From Stenotrophomonas maltophilia (GTDB lineage Bacteria > Pseudomonadota > Gammaproteobacteria > Xanthomonadales > Xanthomonadaceae): 64,000 nucleotides of DNA. Within the stretch, counting starts at the first letter, position 1; each line of letters starts with the position of its first letter. The DNA lies in assembly GCF_006970445.1 (NCBI RefSeq), contig NZ_CP033877.1:3976750-4040749 (forward strand), read 5' to 3'. This document shows positions 1-7,982 of the stretch, piece after piece. The translations under genes and the position numbers were made by a program. The notes under the pieces were generated by a model. It made no database searches, was not told where the DNA came from, and worked only from the letters and a program-made list of their open reading frames with translations.

Positions 1-167
1 TTGGCCGGAAGACATCCTGCAAGCCAGCCCGTGGGATGGGAGGACTGTCCTGGCGCGTGTAGCCAGGGGCAACCGCGCTTAACAAGAAGGGCCGTCAGAG
101 CAACGCCCTGACGACCCATTGAGGGACATGGGTTCCAACCGCGCCGTTGGCGTATTTGCGCCCGTTG

Positions 168-1229
168 CTAAATCGCGGGCCGAAGCTGCATTCCAATGCT
201 AGGCACAGGTGCCTGAGGGGGCGCATTGGTCCGTCCGGTGGACGCGTTGCTGGTGGCAAATGTTCTGGTCCGCTTGCCGGCTTGGAAGCGCAGATACAGG
301 TCGACCTTGGTCAGGTAACGCATTGCTTCTTCCAAAAATGACCATTTCACATCATCCCTGCGGTTAACCATGCCGATGCCGCAACGCTCGTAATCCTCCT
401 TGCACTTGTTGCAGTTGAAATACATCCCCTTGCCTTCGGTGACCTCGTTCTTCCAGTACTTGCCGAGGACATCTGCCAGGACGATATCTTTGGCTACCCG
501 CTGGCCGTCGAAGAAGATGGCGACGTGGAAGTGATAGCCCTTCTCGAAGCCATACTCCATCTTCCACATGTACCCGGCGAGGTGCTTGCCGTACGGCCCC
601 TTGCGGAGATACTTGAGAAGCTTATCGCGATGAGCCTTCGCCTCATCCAGAGTCATTACTTGACCCCGGAAACCCACACCTGGGCAATAGGTGGAGAAGT
701 ACTCGAAGTCCACCCTTAGCACCAGCAGCTTTGAGTAGCGACGCCGCAACCCGTCAAGCAAAGTCTCGCAGGCCGTTGAGTTCGACCTCTCGCTGCGCTT
801 CATATCCTTCAGGTGCGTGCGCAGCTCCTTTCCTTTGCCACATGCACGAGCCTCTGCAATTGCAGCATTCAGCGCTGCAATGTCCTCAGGCCAAAGCCGC
901 TGCCCAACTAGATGGATCTCACCAAAAACCTGCTTGAAAAGCGTAAAAAGCGGGCTGTGCCGATGCTGTGGGAACTGCTCGTCGATCATTTTCAGATCCG
1001 ACTTCAGGCAAAGGACAAGCGCATCACCAATTCTCGTCCGCTCCACAAAATCGTTGCCTGCGCGCCTGTAGCAACGGAAGACTGGGCCCTTACTGCTGAT
1101 GAGCTTGCCCATCATGTCAACAATCCGCTTCACTTCGAATACGGCGTCCAGCTGGTGAGTGATGTGCCTAGTTCCATCCTCTCCCCAGACGTACGCACGC
1201 TGGTGCATTAGACCACTAGCACTTTTCAT
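168..1229 (-). CDS. Inovirus-type Gp2 / YagK-YfjJ family replication-like protein
   Basis: A protein of 353 aa from the ATG at 1229; an upstream in-frame start at 1289 would add 20 residues. It resembles the C-terminal YagK/YfjJ (DUF3296) family found in inoviruses, P4-like satellites and cryptic prophages. The core has beta strands with LLVLRVDFEYF and then GYHFHVAIFFDG, whose His-x-His is what a Rep-type metal site would use. A CxxC pair (NCNKCKEDYERC) lies further on. By family analogy it may start replication of the element, but no catalytic activity is proven. A divergent HTH cluster and an AlpA regulator are adjacent, as in satellite elements. The tail is basic and looks unstructured. 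Confidence 0.7.
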   Translation of the reverse strand: MKSASGLMHQRAYVWGEDGTRHITHQLDAVFEVKRIVDMMGKLISSKGPVFRCYRRAGNDFVERTRIGDALVLCLKSDLKMIDEQFPQHRHSPLFTLFKQVFGEIHLVGQRLWPEDIAALNAAIAEARACGKGKELRTHLKDMKRSERSNSTACETLLDGLRRRYSKLLVLRVDFEYFSTYCPGVGFRGQVMTLDEAKAHRDKLLKYLRKGPYGKHLAGYMWKMEYGFEKGYHFHVAIFFDGQRVAKDIVLADVLGKYWKNEVTEGKGMYFNCNKCKEDYERCGIGMVNRRDDVKWSFLEEAMRYLTKVDLYLRFQAGKRTRTFATSNASTGRTNAPPQAPVPSIGMQLRPAI

Positions 1230-1378
1230 AGTGACACCCGCTCTACTCAAATAGAACAACCCACATATAACAACATTCATTCCTACCACTATGCGCCAGC
1301 CGTTTGGCAGTTCCTCCCTGGGAAAGCGGCACTACTGGGGGTGAAATGGACGGGAGAGCTGGCCCCGTCCATGAAAAC

Positions 1379-1615
1379 TTAGCGCTCGTCCGGCGCCCCC
1401 TCCCTTGCCTGCATCAGGCCGACCACGAAGCTCTCGATCTCGTGCTCAATGAACGCTACGGTAGAGCCGAGACGAACAGGTTTAGGGAATGCCGGCAAGT
1501 AGCTCGGCGAGCGCTTATTGAGGTATGCGTAAAGGGTTGACCTCGCGACGCCCAGCCGCGCCTGAACCTCGGCGAGGCGAAGCATTCGAATGTGGGGAAA
1601 GGCGCCGTTGTCCAT
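1379..1615 (-). CDS. AlpA-family transcriptional regulator
   Basis: A 78-aa protein from the ATG at 1615; the open frame continues upstream to 1690, but those 25 residues lack family features. It has the AlpA layout: a short N-terminus, MLRLAEVQARLGVARSTLYA as the helix-turn-helix, then FPKPVRLGSTVAFIEHEIES as the wing that ends in the usual hydrophobic helix. AlpA proteins act as small activators or excisionase-like factors of P4-type elements. Its position just upstream of the Gp2 gene, same strand, suggests control of that module. A second AlpA gene lies at 2812-3030. Confidence 0.8.
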   Translation of the reverse strand: MDNGAFPHIRMLRLAEVQARLGVARSTLYAYLNKRSPSYLPAFPKPVRLGSTVAFIEHEIESFVVGLMQAREGAPDER

Positions 1616-1738
1616 TTCATTCTTGCCCGATGGGAGTGGAGCGAGCGTACGGATCTGTTGCCAGCGCCTGCCAGCCTCTGCATGTTCCACTCAGATCCGT
1701 GGTCGGTAAGTTACTGAAAAATAAGGAGTCGACTTGGA

Positions 1739-1808
1739 GGGGGGATGCAACTTTTTTTTGGGGGGGATCCAACTTTCTGGGTTGCGGGGCCCGTATCGGC
1801 GCCCCGCA
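1739..1808. repeat. G-run direct repeat and strong hairpin in a 461-bp non-coding stretch
   Basis: Between the AlpA gene (1615) and the HTH gene (2077) no convincing gene is seen. A 16-base unit GGGGGGATSCAACTTT occurs at 1739-1754 and again at 1761-1776, a 22-bp period, separated by a run of eight T. It is followed by an 8-bp inverted repeat TGCGGGGC/GCCCCGCA at 1783-1790 and 1801-1808 with a 10-nt loop. The set lies between divergent gene groups, so it could be an origin or operator. Confidence 0.5.
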
Positions 1809-2076
1809 TAGCACTCATTCGATGGGGGACCGCACCAGCAGAGCAGTCAGAAAGACGACCGCGAATGCGGCCAAGTACTCGAGGGGGGAATTGGATCGTT
1901 CGATGAACACGATAGGCTCCTAGTCAGTAGGGAACCGGCATTGCGCCGGCATAGTAGAGAGGCTGCTACCCCTCCCTATCGTGTTATGGGTCTGAAATGC
2001 GGTTGATTGATCGCTGGGGTTACCGTGTAGCTCTTTCTATGGCACGGTGCTGCCAGGCACACAGGCTGGGATCGAG

Positions 2077-2445
2077 ATGGATAGCCCGGAATCCAACGTC
2101 TCCCTACAGGACGAGATCAAAGCTCTTCGCCAGCAGCTGGCGGTCATCCGTTTCGACATTCGCGGGAAAGACTGGCTCACCGTTGACGAGGCGGCCCATT
2201 ACTGCGGGGTGTCATCCCGTCAGTTCCGAAGGAACGCCCCTGATCTCGGCCTTGTGCCCAGAAACTTCATGGGCAAGCAGCTCTATGAGAAGAATGAGCT
2301 GTATAAGTCCATCCAAAACGCGAGCGACTGGACTACGCGCGGACATGTCGGCTCGAACACTCCAGCGATGGTGCCGAGTTCTGCTGGGGTGGCGGAGGCT
2401 CTTGCTCGCCTGAGGCGATACGACCAGCGAAGGGGGAAGGGGTAA
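2077..2445 (+). CDS. HTH-domain protein of satellite/prophage type, unknown function
   Basis: A 122-aa protein from the ATG at 2077, preceded by a GAG-type ribosome site; an in-frame ATG at 2047 is less likely. The N-terminus is a predicted coiled helix (DEIKALRQQLAVI). It is followed by WLTVDEAAHYCGVSSRQFRR, a MerR/excisionase-like winged helix, and LYEKNELYKSI. The C-terminus is a basic helix (EALARLRRYDQRR). The stop overlaps the next start as TAATG, so the two genes are probably translationally coupled. The role is probably DNA binding within the element; no closer family was recognised. Confidence 0.7.
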   Translation: MDSPESNVSLQDEIKALRQQLAVIRFDIRGKDWLTVDEAAHYCGVSSRQFRRNAPDLGLVPRNFMGKQLYEKNELYKSIQNASDWTTRGHVGSNTPAMVPSSAGVAEALARLRRYDQRRGKG

Positions 2446-2771
2446 TGGTTCCGGCTGACAAGCTAATGACGCTCGCTCAGGCTGCGGAGCTTTGTGCCTG
2501 CCACCCTCGAACCCTTCGCAGGGCGATCAACGATGGACAGCTCACTGCGATGCGTCTGGGGCAAAGCGCGAAGTCTGATCGTATCCATGCTGCCGATCTA
2601 GAGGCTTGGTGGCAGCGATCTCGGTATATGCCCCCACCCACAACAGTCTTCCCGAAAACCTCTCCCACAGGCTCGCTCCTATCTGATGCTGATGAGCGAC
2701 TCGAAAGACTGCTGGCGACGAACAGAACCAAAGCGGCCAAGAAGCCGCGACATAGGCGAATAGCTCAATAA
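2445..2771 (+). CDS. Excisionase-like helix-turn-helix protein
   Basis: A 108-aa protein whose ATG overlaps the stop of the preceding HTH gene. The N-terminal 60 residues match a MerR/Xis-type winged helix (TLAQAAELCACHPRTLRRAI, then MRLGQSAKSDRIHAADLEAW). The last 40 residues are basic and low in complexity. Such helix_turn_helix_17 proteins are commonly excisionases or regulators of mobile elements. The paired arrangement suggests two DNA-binding proteins working at the 1.7-2.0 kb control region; this is inference. Confidence 0.7.
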   Translation: MVPADKLMTLAQAAELCACHPRTLRRAINDGQLTAMRLGQSAKSDRIHAADLEAWWQRSRYMPPPTTVFPKTSPTGSLLSDADERLERLLATNRTKAAKKPRHRRIAQ

Positions 2772-2811
2772 CAGAGGTCCGGACTGGCCCTGGCGGCAGG
2801 TTCCTTGGCCC

Positions 2812-3030
2812 TCATGCACCAGACTCGGGTGTCGCGACCTCCGCACAGAACCTGTCAATGTCTGCCTTCACCCAAACCGACCTAGCACCGATCTTGCGCG
2901 GGGCAGGGAAGGATCCCAGCGCCATCCGGCGGTAGATGGTCGCGCGACTCAAGCTCGTCCTGGCCATCACTACCTCAATGTTCTGGAGGTCCGCCTGCAG
3001 GTTCAATATTCTCGCTTGCTTCCCAGCCAT
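2812..3030 (-). CDS. AlpA-family transcriptional regulator
   Basis: A 72-aa protein starting at the ATG at 3030, which has GGAGG directly upstream; a GTG three codons earlier is also possible. It shows the AlpA signature: a helix-turn-helix (VMARTSLSRATIYRRMALG), then FPAPRKIGARSVWVKADID, and the closing helix RFCAEVA. It is convergent with the two HTH genes at 2077-2771 and is the second AlpA-like protein of the element. It may activate excision or the genes to its left or right. Confidence 0.8.
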   Translation of the reverse strand: MAGKQARILNLQADLQNIEVVMARTSLSRATIYRRMALGSFPAPRKIGARSVWVKADIDRFCAEVATPESGA

Positions 3031-3070
3031 AGCCTCCACCTGTTACAAGCCCATACGGCCAAATCCGAGT

Positions 3071-3826
3071 CTAGTCCCGGCTCTGAACACTCTTCGCCTT
3101 CATCCATGCCTTTGTCGGGCCTTTTACTCTGGGCTTGATCTCGGCTGGAACTCTGCGCGGATCGAGCGCTTCCTTGATCCGCGCCATCTCTAAGGCCCCG
3201 GCTTCAGCCAAGCGCCGGGCCTGCTGTTGTTCGCGAGTCGGCTGCAGGCCCAGCAATGGACCGCGCGGGACGACCTGCGTGGTATCCAGCAATCGGGCCA
3301 CGGCCGCGCGCAGGCGCATCTCTGGGTAGAGCCTGGCCGCGCACCAGCGCTCGGCGTAGCGCTTGCCCTGGGCGATGCTGGCGGCCCGCACGTCCTTGGT
3401 ATCCCACATCTTCCGAGCGTTCAGTCGGACGCGCACGCTGCCATCTTTGGCTGCCGAGACGTTGACGATCTGCCTGCCGTTCCACCACAGCACCCATGTG
3501 TCGCCCAACTGGACCCAGCCAGAGGGGATCGGGGCGGTGCGGAAGCCTTGGTAGCCGTGCGAAGGAAACATGATCGGAAGGATACGGCCGGCGGTCGCAG
3601 ATCCTGCGAACGGGATCGCGACCTGACTGAACTGTTCGGAATAGTGCCGGCGCGGCGCAGGCGCCACAAGGGGCGAGCTGCCTGCGGGCACGGATCCAGA
3701 TGAATTGGCATGCCAGCCCAACAGCCACCGTCGAATGATGCTCCAGTGACCAAGGGAAAACCCCGACCAGGTGTCGGGAATAATCCGATACCAAACCATC
3801 CTCCCTTGACAAAGAATCACAGTCAA
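3071..3826 (-). CDS. Hypothetical prophage/satellite protein
   Basis: An open frame of 251 aa on the strand of the neighbouring AlpA gene. The start is uncertain: an ATG at 3571 would give 166 aa beginning MFPSHGYQGFRTAPIPSGW. The first 85 residues of the long form lack clear protein features, so the short form or an intermediate start is plausible. The middle has beta strands with WVLWWNGRQIVNVSA. The C-terminal half is basic and helical (REQQQARRLAEAGALEMARI). I do not recognise a family. Proteins of this kind sit beside AlpA genes in xanthomonad integrated elements. Confidence 0.5.
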   Translation of the reverse strand: MTVILCQGRMVWYRIIPDTWSGFSLGHWSIIRRWLLGWHANSSGSVPAGSSPLVAPAPRRHYSEQFSQVAIPFAGSATAGRILPIMFPSHGYQGFRTAPIPSGWVQLGDTWVLWWNGRQIVNVSAAKDGSVRVRLNARKMWDTKDVRAASIAQGKRYAERWCAARLYPEMRLRAAVARLLDTTQVVPRGPLLGLQPTREQQQARRLAEAGALEMARIKEALDPRRVPAEIKPRVKGPTKAWMKAKSVQSRD

Positions 3827-3840
3827 CGCAAGGAGAAGGC

Positions 3841-4122
3841 ATGGAACTCGTACTCAGCTGCCCATACTGCTTCAGAGAATCACAGCTCGGGATTAGGGTC
3901 TGTCAAGGCTGCCGAGCGGAGGTCCACTATGGCGCCCCCAAGGAAGCTCGCCAGGCTGCGATGCTGGCCGCCATAATCTCTGGACTCTATCTAGCTGTTA
4001 CCTTCAACGTCTACGTCGGCGCAGCAGCGTTCGCTATCGTCGTATTTGGCCTAGCGAAGCTCATCAAAGAAAAGTACAAGGATCGCGTCGTTTTCAAAAG
4101 AGTATTTAACACTCATCACTGA
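3841..4122 (+). CDS. Small zinc-ribbon membrane protein
   Basis: A 93-aa protein with a strong ribosome site (AAGGAG seven bases before the ATG). The N-terminus carries CPYC and, 13 residues later, CQGC, a double CxxC zinc ribbon. After a short linker come two membrane helices (about residues 42-57 and 60-73), then a basic tail (LIKEKYKDRVVFKR). This zinc ribbon plus two-helix design is common for small inner-membrane proteins of unknown role. It stands alone between oppositely directed genes. Confidence 0.7.
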   Translation: MELVLSCPYCFRESQLGIRVCQGCRAEVHYGAPKEARQAAMLAAIISGLYLAVTFNVYVGAAAFAIVVFGLAKLIKEKYKDRVVFKRVFNTHH

Positions 4123-4259
4123 ACGGCAATCTGTGCCTTTCGTGCGCCCGAGCAGCAAGCGGCCACCTGCCCGAATCGCTCTGCGAAGGAATTGTAAAGC
4201 CCTGCATCGTCGATTTGACGAAATCGTCAATTCGCATACATTGCGGGTTGTGATGTCGC

Positions 4260-4688
4260 TTAGGCCGCCTCTGCAAAGGGCTGAACCAACGTCACCAGCA
4301 TTTCCATTGCCGTCACCGGCGGATACTCCCCGACCGTTCGCTGCACGAACGAGGTCCAGTCCGCCCGGATCAATTGCAGCAGTTCGTCGGGTGACACCGG
4401 CAAGACGCGCATCGGCCAATACGGTAGCCTGCGCTGCCCCACCCTCCCCCTGGCCAGTTCCATCAACTCGGCATGGCTTGAGGCGCCTGCAGCTCTGGAG
4501 AACGCAACATCCAGACCATCCGGCGGCCCTTCCATGTACGCCAGAAATCGCCTGCCGTCGTACAGGGTTACACCGCTGACACCCGCGCTTCTGTTGAATC
4601 GAGCCGCGTCCGCCATGATCGCGGCCAAATGCTCCGCATCGAGGTGGGGTGCGACCACACTTACGAAAACGACGGCCCTGTTGGGCAT
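4260..4688 (-). CDS. BLUF-domain-like protein lacking photoactive residues
   Basis: A 142-aa protein. It follows the BLUF fold: strand 1 (AVVFVSVVAP), helix, AARFNRSAGVSGVTLYDGRRF, the strand FLAYMEGP, and the closing YWPM motif. BLUF proteins bind FAD and sense blue light through a conserved Tyr in strand 1 and a Gln in the F-Q-x-L-E-G strand. Here the Tyr position is Val and the Gln position is Ala, while the flavin-contacting Asn (RFN) and the Trp of the last motif remain. It therefore resembles a BLUF protein that has lost the light switch. It sits alone in the cargo part of the element. The family call is fairly sure; any flavin binding is unknown. Confidence 0.7.
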   Translation of the reverse strand: MPNRAVVFVSVVAPHLDAEHLAAIMADAARFNRSAGVSGVTLYDGRRFLAYMEGPPDGLDVAFSRAAGASSHAELMELARGRVGQRRLPYWPMRVLPVSPDELLQLIRADWTSFVQRTVGEYPPVTAMEMLVTLVQPFAEAA

Positions 4689-4853
4689 GGCACTCTCCGG
4701 GCTCCTCGGGGAGACCGAGCGTAGAGCCGACTCCGTAAGCAGCGCGTCGAGAAGGCCGGATCGACGTCACAATTTGGCTCTACACACCCTGGGCACGGCC
4801 GGCAGGGCTAGCCTCCAGCCATGTGCGGCTTAGCTGGTCAGCACCACTCTGGT

Positions 4854-5468
4854 TCAGATCAACCCTAGGTCCTTCACCACCGCCTGCCCCTTCTGCAGGA
4901 ACCCGGCCAGCAGCCTGCCGCCAGCCACCTTTCTTCCCACCTGCTGATTGAGGTAGCTAGCCTGCAGGCGCGCATGGGCCAACAGATCCGTCTGGGCCAT
5001 GCTCGGCGTCACAGCTTGGAGAGGCTCGCCTGGCGACGCCAACTGGCCGCCGATAGGCTGGACTCGGGTCGGATGCTGACTGTCGTTCTTGGCATACGCC
5101 GTAGCCATCATTCGACCGTTCTTCGGCGACCAGCCAGCCAGCACCAACTCAGTACCGAGCTGATCGAGCGGCAGGCCGGCCTCCGCCGCTGCCCTCTCAT
5201 AGTTCGGCCATAGCTGGTCCACAACCAACCCCAGCTCAACCGATAGCTGCTCCATCGTGAAGTCCGCGCGGAAGCTTGCCTGCAGCGCCAGCTCGTAGAT
5301 GCGAAGGAAGAACTGGGTGGAACCGCGAGTGGCCAGCACCAGATTGTGTTGAGGGATCAACAGCAGCTTGGCCCCCGCCGAATGCGCACCTGTTCGGGCG
5401 TCCTCCGCCAAGGTGTCCACTGCGACGACCAGATGATCAGGAGTGAGCAGAACGTTGAGGATGCTCAT
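4854..5468 (-). CDS. Hypothetical protein resembling an Ntn-hydrolase (proteasome-like) fold
   Basis: A 204-aa protein from the ATG at 5468, which gives the start MSILNVLLTPDHLVVAVDT; the open frame continues to 5513. The N-terminal half reads like the opening strands of a proteasome/HslV-type domain: a hydrophobic strand, VVAVDTLAED, an AKLLLIPQHNLVLATRGS stretch like the K-x-x-x-h...GS region, then long helices. After Met removal the N-terminal residue would be Ser2. No catalytic role can be shown. The remainder (AYAKNDSQHPTRVQPIG and on) is not recognised. Confidence 0.45.
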   Translation of the reverse strand: MSILNVLLTPDHLVVAVDTLAEDARTGAHSAGAKLLLIPQHNLVLATRGSTQFFLRIYELALQASFRADFTMEQLSVELGLVVDQLWPNYERAAAEAGLPLDQLGTELVLAGWSPKNGRMMATAYAKNDSQHPTRVQPIGGQLASPGEPLQAVTPSMAQTDLLAHARLQASYLNQQVGRKVAGGRLLAGFLQKGQAVVKDLGLI

Positions 5469-5565
5469 AGCGGACTCATCGACAGGTCCGCAGAATATCG
5501 CCTCCCCACTCATGCCTGTCGAGACCGGCCAACCGTCAGACCGTTTCGATGCCTTCCCATGACTC

Positions 5566-6324
5566 CTAATGCAAAGGAGCGAGATCAGGGGTGTAATAAT
5601 CTTGGAAATCTGAGAGCTTCATTGCTTTCGCTATCTGTCCCAACAATGCAGTTTCGCTAGCTGCTTTTACCGGCCTTTGCCGGTCGTCGACGATATACAG
5701 AATGTCCAGCGCTGTTTCTACGTCTCGCTGCACCAGAATTGCCTTTCTCATGCGAGAGCTCGTAGCACGTGCATCGGCCGGAATAGCATCAACGAGATGA
5801 CGCCCCCACTTAAACATGAAGTCTACATTCTCACCGTTCGACAAGCGCACGACGGGGTATCGCTCGATAGCCACGTCGGGCGCCTTTCCTCTCATAAGCC
5901 GTTCGACTTCCTCCGCCAGCGTCTGATCCGCGTCGCGAGCGTCAAAATGCTCCTCCTGCCAAGCAACAATTTTCGAGAAAAGCTGGATGATTGCTCGGCC
6001 GAGCGTCTGCCCATCATCATTGGGGATTGAGCCCACAATGCATCCTGCTTGATCAATGTCGAAACCAAAGCCCTTCGCAATCTGCGCTATACCACGCACG
6101 GATCGATTGTCATCCAGTCGGAAGCCCAGTCCACGGAGATGGAAAAGAGTCAGGCCGTCGTCCGTGAAATGTGTCATGCCTCGGGACTGAGTTAGATAGA
6201 AGTCCAATGGCGATCCGCCCGGCAACACAATAGGCGTGCTGACATATAGAGCATCATGCTGCTCAAGGTATTGGCAGCGCCAACCCAACATCCGCATTAG
6301 ATCCTGGCAGTTGAGCATGTTCAT
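5566..6324 (-). CDS. DUF1828 domain protein
   Basis: A 252-aa protein. Residues about 25-120 match DUF1828: DALYVSTPIVLPGGSPLDFY, then MTHFTDDGLTLFHL and a helix LGRAIIQLFSKIVAW. DUF1828 occurs in phage and genomic-island proteins and its function is not established. The C-terminal half (SNGENVDFMFKWGRHLVDAI, then RKAILVQRDVETALDILYIV) is a beta-alpha region reminiscent of DUF1829. The start overlaps the stop of the upstream gene (6321-6815) by four bases, so the two form one unit. Sequence composition is less GC-rich than the core genes, which fits transfer. Either a toxin-antitoxin or an anti-phage role is possible but unproven. Confidence 0.75.
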   Translation of the reverse strand: MNMLNCQDLMRMLGWRCQYLEQHDALYVSTPIVLPGGSPLDFYLTQSRGMTHFTDDGLTLFHLRGLGFRLDDNRSVRGIAQIAKGFGFDIDQAGCIVGSIPNDDGQTLGRAIIQLFSKIVAWQEEHFDARDADQTLAEEVERLMRGKAPDVAIERYPVVRLSNGENVDFMFKWGRHLVDAIPADARATSSRMRKAILVQRDVETALDILYIVDDRQRPVKAASETALLGQIAKAMKLSDFQDYYTPDLAPLH

Positions 6325-6815
6325 GGATCGCTAAAGAGATCGCCGACAAAAGGAGGCTTTAGTGGGTACGCGTCGCTATCGTACACCCGCGCGTGTCTCT
6401 GAAATCGCTCGATCCATCCTCTAACAGAGCTTACATCCAAGCTCGATTTTACCCCTCTCGCTCGATGCGAGAGCCCAAATTCTCGCTCGTCACCGAGTTG
6501 GATATGACTTCCATAGATCTCCAAGCCTGGCTCGACATGAGAACGCCTATGGCTGGGCATGACCTCCAGGGCAAAGACGCGCAGCCGCCGCCCTCCATTT
6601 AGCTGCATCAGACTGTATTTTTGGTATGGGCCGTAGGATCGATATTGGACCTCACCCAAAAACTCCAGGCCCGGGATCACTATCCGACTACGGTCCAAGA
6701 CTGCGGAACGAGCCGCAAGCGCGCCGGCATGGTCATCGCGAGCGTCCCAAACGATCTCCTCACCAACGTACTTTGCCCGTCCACAGATTTCGCGGCACTG
6801 CTGCATCCAGTCCAT
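6321..6815 (-). CDS. Hypothetical partner of the DUF1828 protein
   Basis: A 164-aa protein and first gene of the two-gene unit; its stop overlaps the start of the DUF1828 gene by ATGA. It has no signal peptide or membrane helix. The middle is rich in beta strands with aromatic residues (VQYRSYGPYQKYSLMQLNGG, RLRVFALEVMPSHRRSH). The N-terminal 30 residues contain two Cys (CREIC). I do not recognise a family. Strict coupling to a DUF1828 gene suggests that the two products act together. Confidence 0.6.
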   Translation of the reverse strand: MDWMQQCREICGRAKYVGEEIVWDARDDHAGALAARSAVLDRSRIVIPGLEFLGEVQYRSYGPYQKYSLMQLNGGRRLRVFALEVMPSHRRSHVEPGLEIYGSHIQLGDEREFGLSHRARGVKSSLDVSSVRGWIERFQRHARVYDSDAYPLKPPFVGDLFSDP

Positions 6816-7076
6816 GACGCTCCTCAGTAAGGCCCAAACGATCCTCTAAGACGGTTGGAGGCCCCCTGTCGCCCCCCCCTACCCTGGTCAGATGCTAACT
6901 CTCTGAAGCCCGTTCTTCCAACGCCGCCGCCCCCGACTACCCGATCCGCCCGTGCCATGGACATACCACGGGATCAAGAAGCCGCTGCATTGCGTTCGTC
7001 ATGCTTGGCAGATGCGGTCGCAATGCGGACGCATGGTGATGCTGATAGGCTGCCCCGGAACGCCAAGGATCCGGCC

Positions 7077-7379
7077 ATGCTTAGACTGTCGCTCGTCGTC
7101 CTACCCACCCTCGCACTCCTTGGGGCCTGCGCCAAACCTCCAGAGACTTGGACGGCCTTCGTCTACCCTCCCGGGAGATCCTTGGCTGCTGAAGACGCCT
7201 CCAGGGCGATCTACGGCCACTACGAGTCATTCGAACAATGCCAAAGCGCCTCCATTAGCGCACTCAGGCAATCGGCCGCTGAAAACCCATCCGACGACCT
7301 CGGGAGCTATGAGTGCGGCGTTGGCTGCCGTTACGAGAAGGAGTGGGACATGTACGTCTGCAAGGAGACCCGGAAGTAA
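7077..7379 (+). CDS. Small lipoprotein
   Basis: A 100-aa protein. The ATG at 7077 gives a clear lipoprotein signal: MLRLSLVVLPTLALLGAC with the lipobox LGAC, so Cys19 would be acylated. The open frame continues upstream to 6855, but that part is not protein-like. The mature part has four further Cys (CQSAS, YECGVGCR, VCKETRK), likely disulphide-bonded in the periplasm. It is isolated between opposite-strand genes. It could be a prophage lysogenic-conversion (moron) lipoprotein. Confidence 0.65.
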   Translation: MLRLSLVVLPTLALLGACAKPPETWTAFVYPPGRSLAAEDASRAIYGHYESFEQCQSASISALRQSAAENPSDDLGSYECGVGCRYEKEWDMYVCKETRK

Positions 7380-7381
7380 GG

Positions 7382-7690
7382 CTAGTGCAGTGGGAAAATG
7401 TCCTGGATCGAATGGAACATATCCACCCCGGCGATCCACCGTCCATTGCTGAAGTAGCTGACCAACCCGCATTGGCAGTTGCCACCGCTCAGGACGGGGC
7501 ATCGCCCGTCATGTAGGTCGTACGCCCTCCAAGGCGCGCCAATTGCAGCGGTAGCCACTTGCATCCGGCCTTCGAAATCCTCAGGCAGGCATTGTCGTTC
7601 GGCAGCGAAGACTTCGTAGGTCACACCGTCCCAGGACTCGACAGCTCCATCTACTTCTACAGTAGAAATCGAGGTCCGATCCTCAACCAT
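7382..7690 (-). CDS. Hypothetical phage protein
   Basis: A 102-aa protein from the ATG at 7690, which overlaps the end of the DUF5681 gene by 8 bases; the frame is open to 7726. The protein is acidic and contains QCLPEDFEGRMQVATAAIG and a cluster of Cys (CPVLSGGNCQCG). There is no membrane helix. The tight overlap with a phage gene indicates that it belongs to the same transcript. The family is not recognised. Confidence 0.55.
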   Translation of the reverse strand: MVEDRTSISTVEVDGAVESWDGVTYEVFAAERQCLPEDFEGRMQVATAAIGAPWRAYDLHDGRCPVLSGGNCQCGLVSYFSNGRWIAGVDMFHSIQDIFPLH

Positions 7691-7982
7691 GACTGCCGTC
7701 CTCCTCGGATGGTGCAGGGGAGACAAAGTGGACCGTGATCCCTTGGACGGGTGCCGAGTCAGGGTCTACGCCAACCGATTGGACCGGCTTGCCATAGCCA
7801 CGATCCAGCAATGCCTCGCTGGCCGCCTTGGCGAGAGCAGCGTTATCGCCCCGCATGATGGTCACCAGCTTCTCAATGGCCTCTTGGCCGTACTCTCGCG
7901 CCAACTGCCGAACCTCGAAATCTACCTTGGGCCGGCCACTCGGGTTGCCCGACTGCCCTGGCTTAAATGCCATAGCTTTCAC
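7683..7982 (-). CDS. DUF5681 domain phage protein (terminase small-subunit-like)
   Basis: A 99-aa protein, possibly starting at Met4. It opens with the DUF5681 hallmark FKPGQSGNPSGRPK and continues with a helical part (LAREYGQEAIEKLVTIMRGD, then AALAKAASEALLDRGYGKP). DUF5681 proteins are widespread in tailed phages next to terminases and are thought to act in packaging. The expected large terminase gene does not follow here; instead a small hypothetical gene and cargo genes come next. The start overlaps the preceding gene by four bases. Confidence 0.75.
   Translation of the reverse strand: MKAMAFKPGQSGNPSGRPKVDFEVRQLAREYGQEAIEKLVTIMRGDNAALAKAASEALLDRGYGKPVQSVGVDPDSAPVQGITVHFVSPAPSEEDGSHG

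Noticed and set aside
61..160. Possible terminator or small RNA near the left edge (GTCAG/CTGAC inverted repeat)
   Set aside because: The stem is only about five pairs with a long loop and no T-run; support is too weak.
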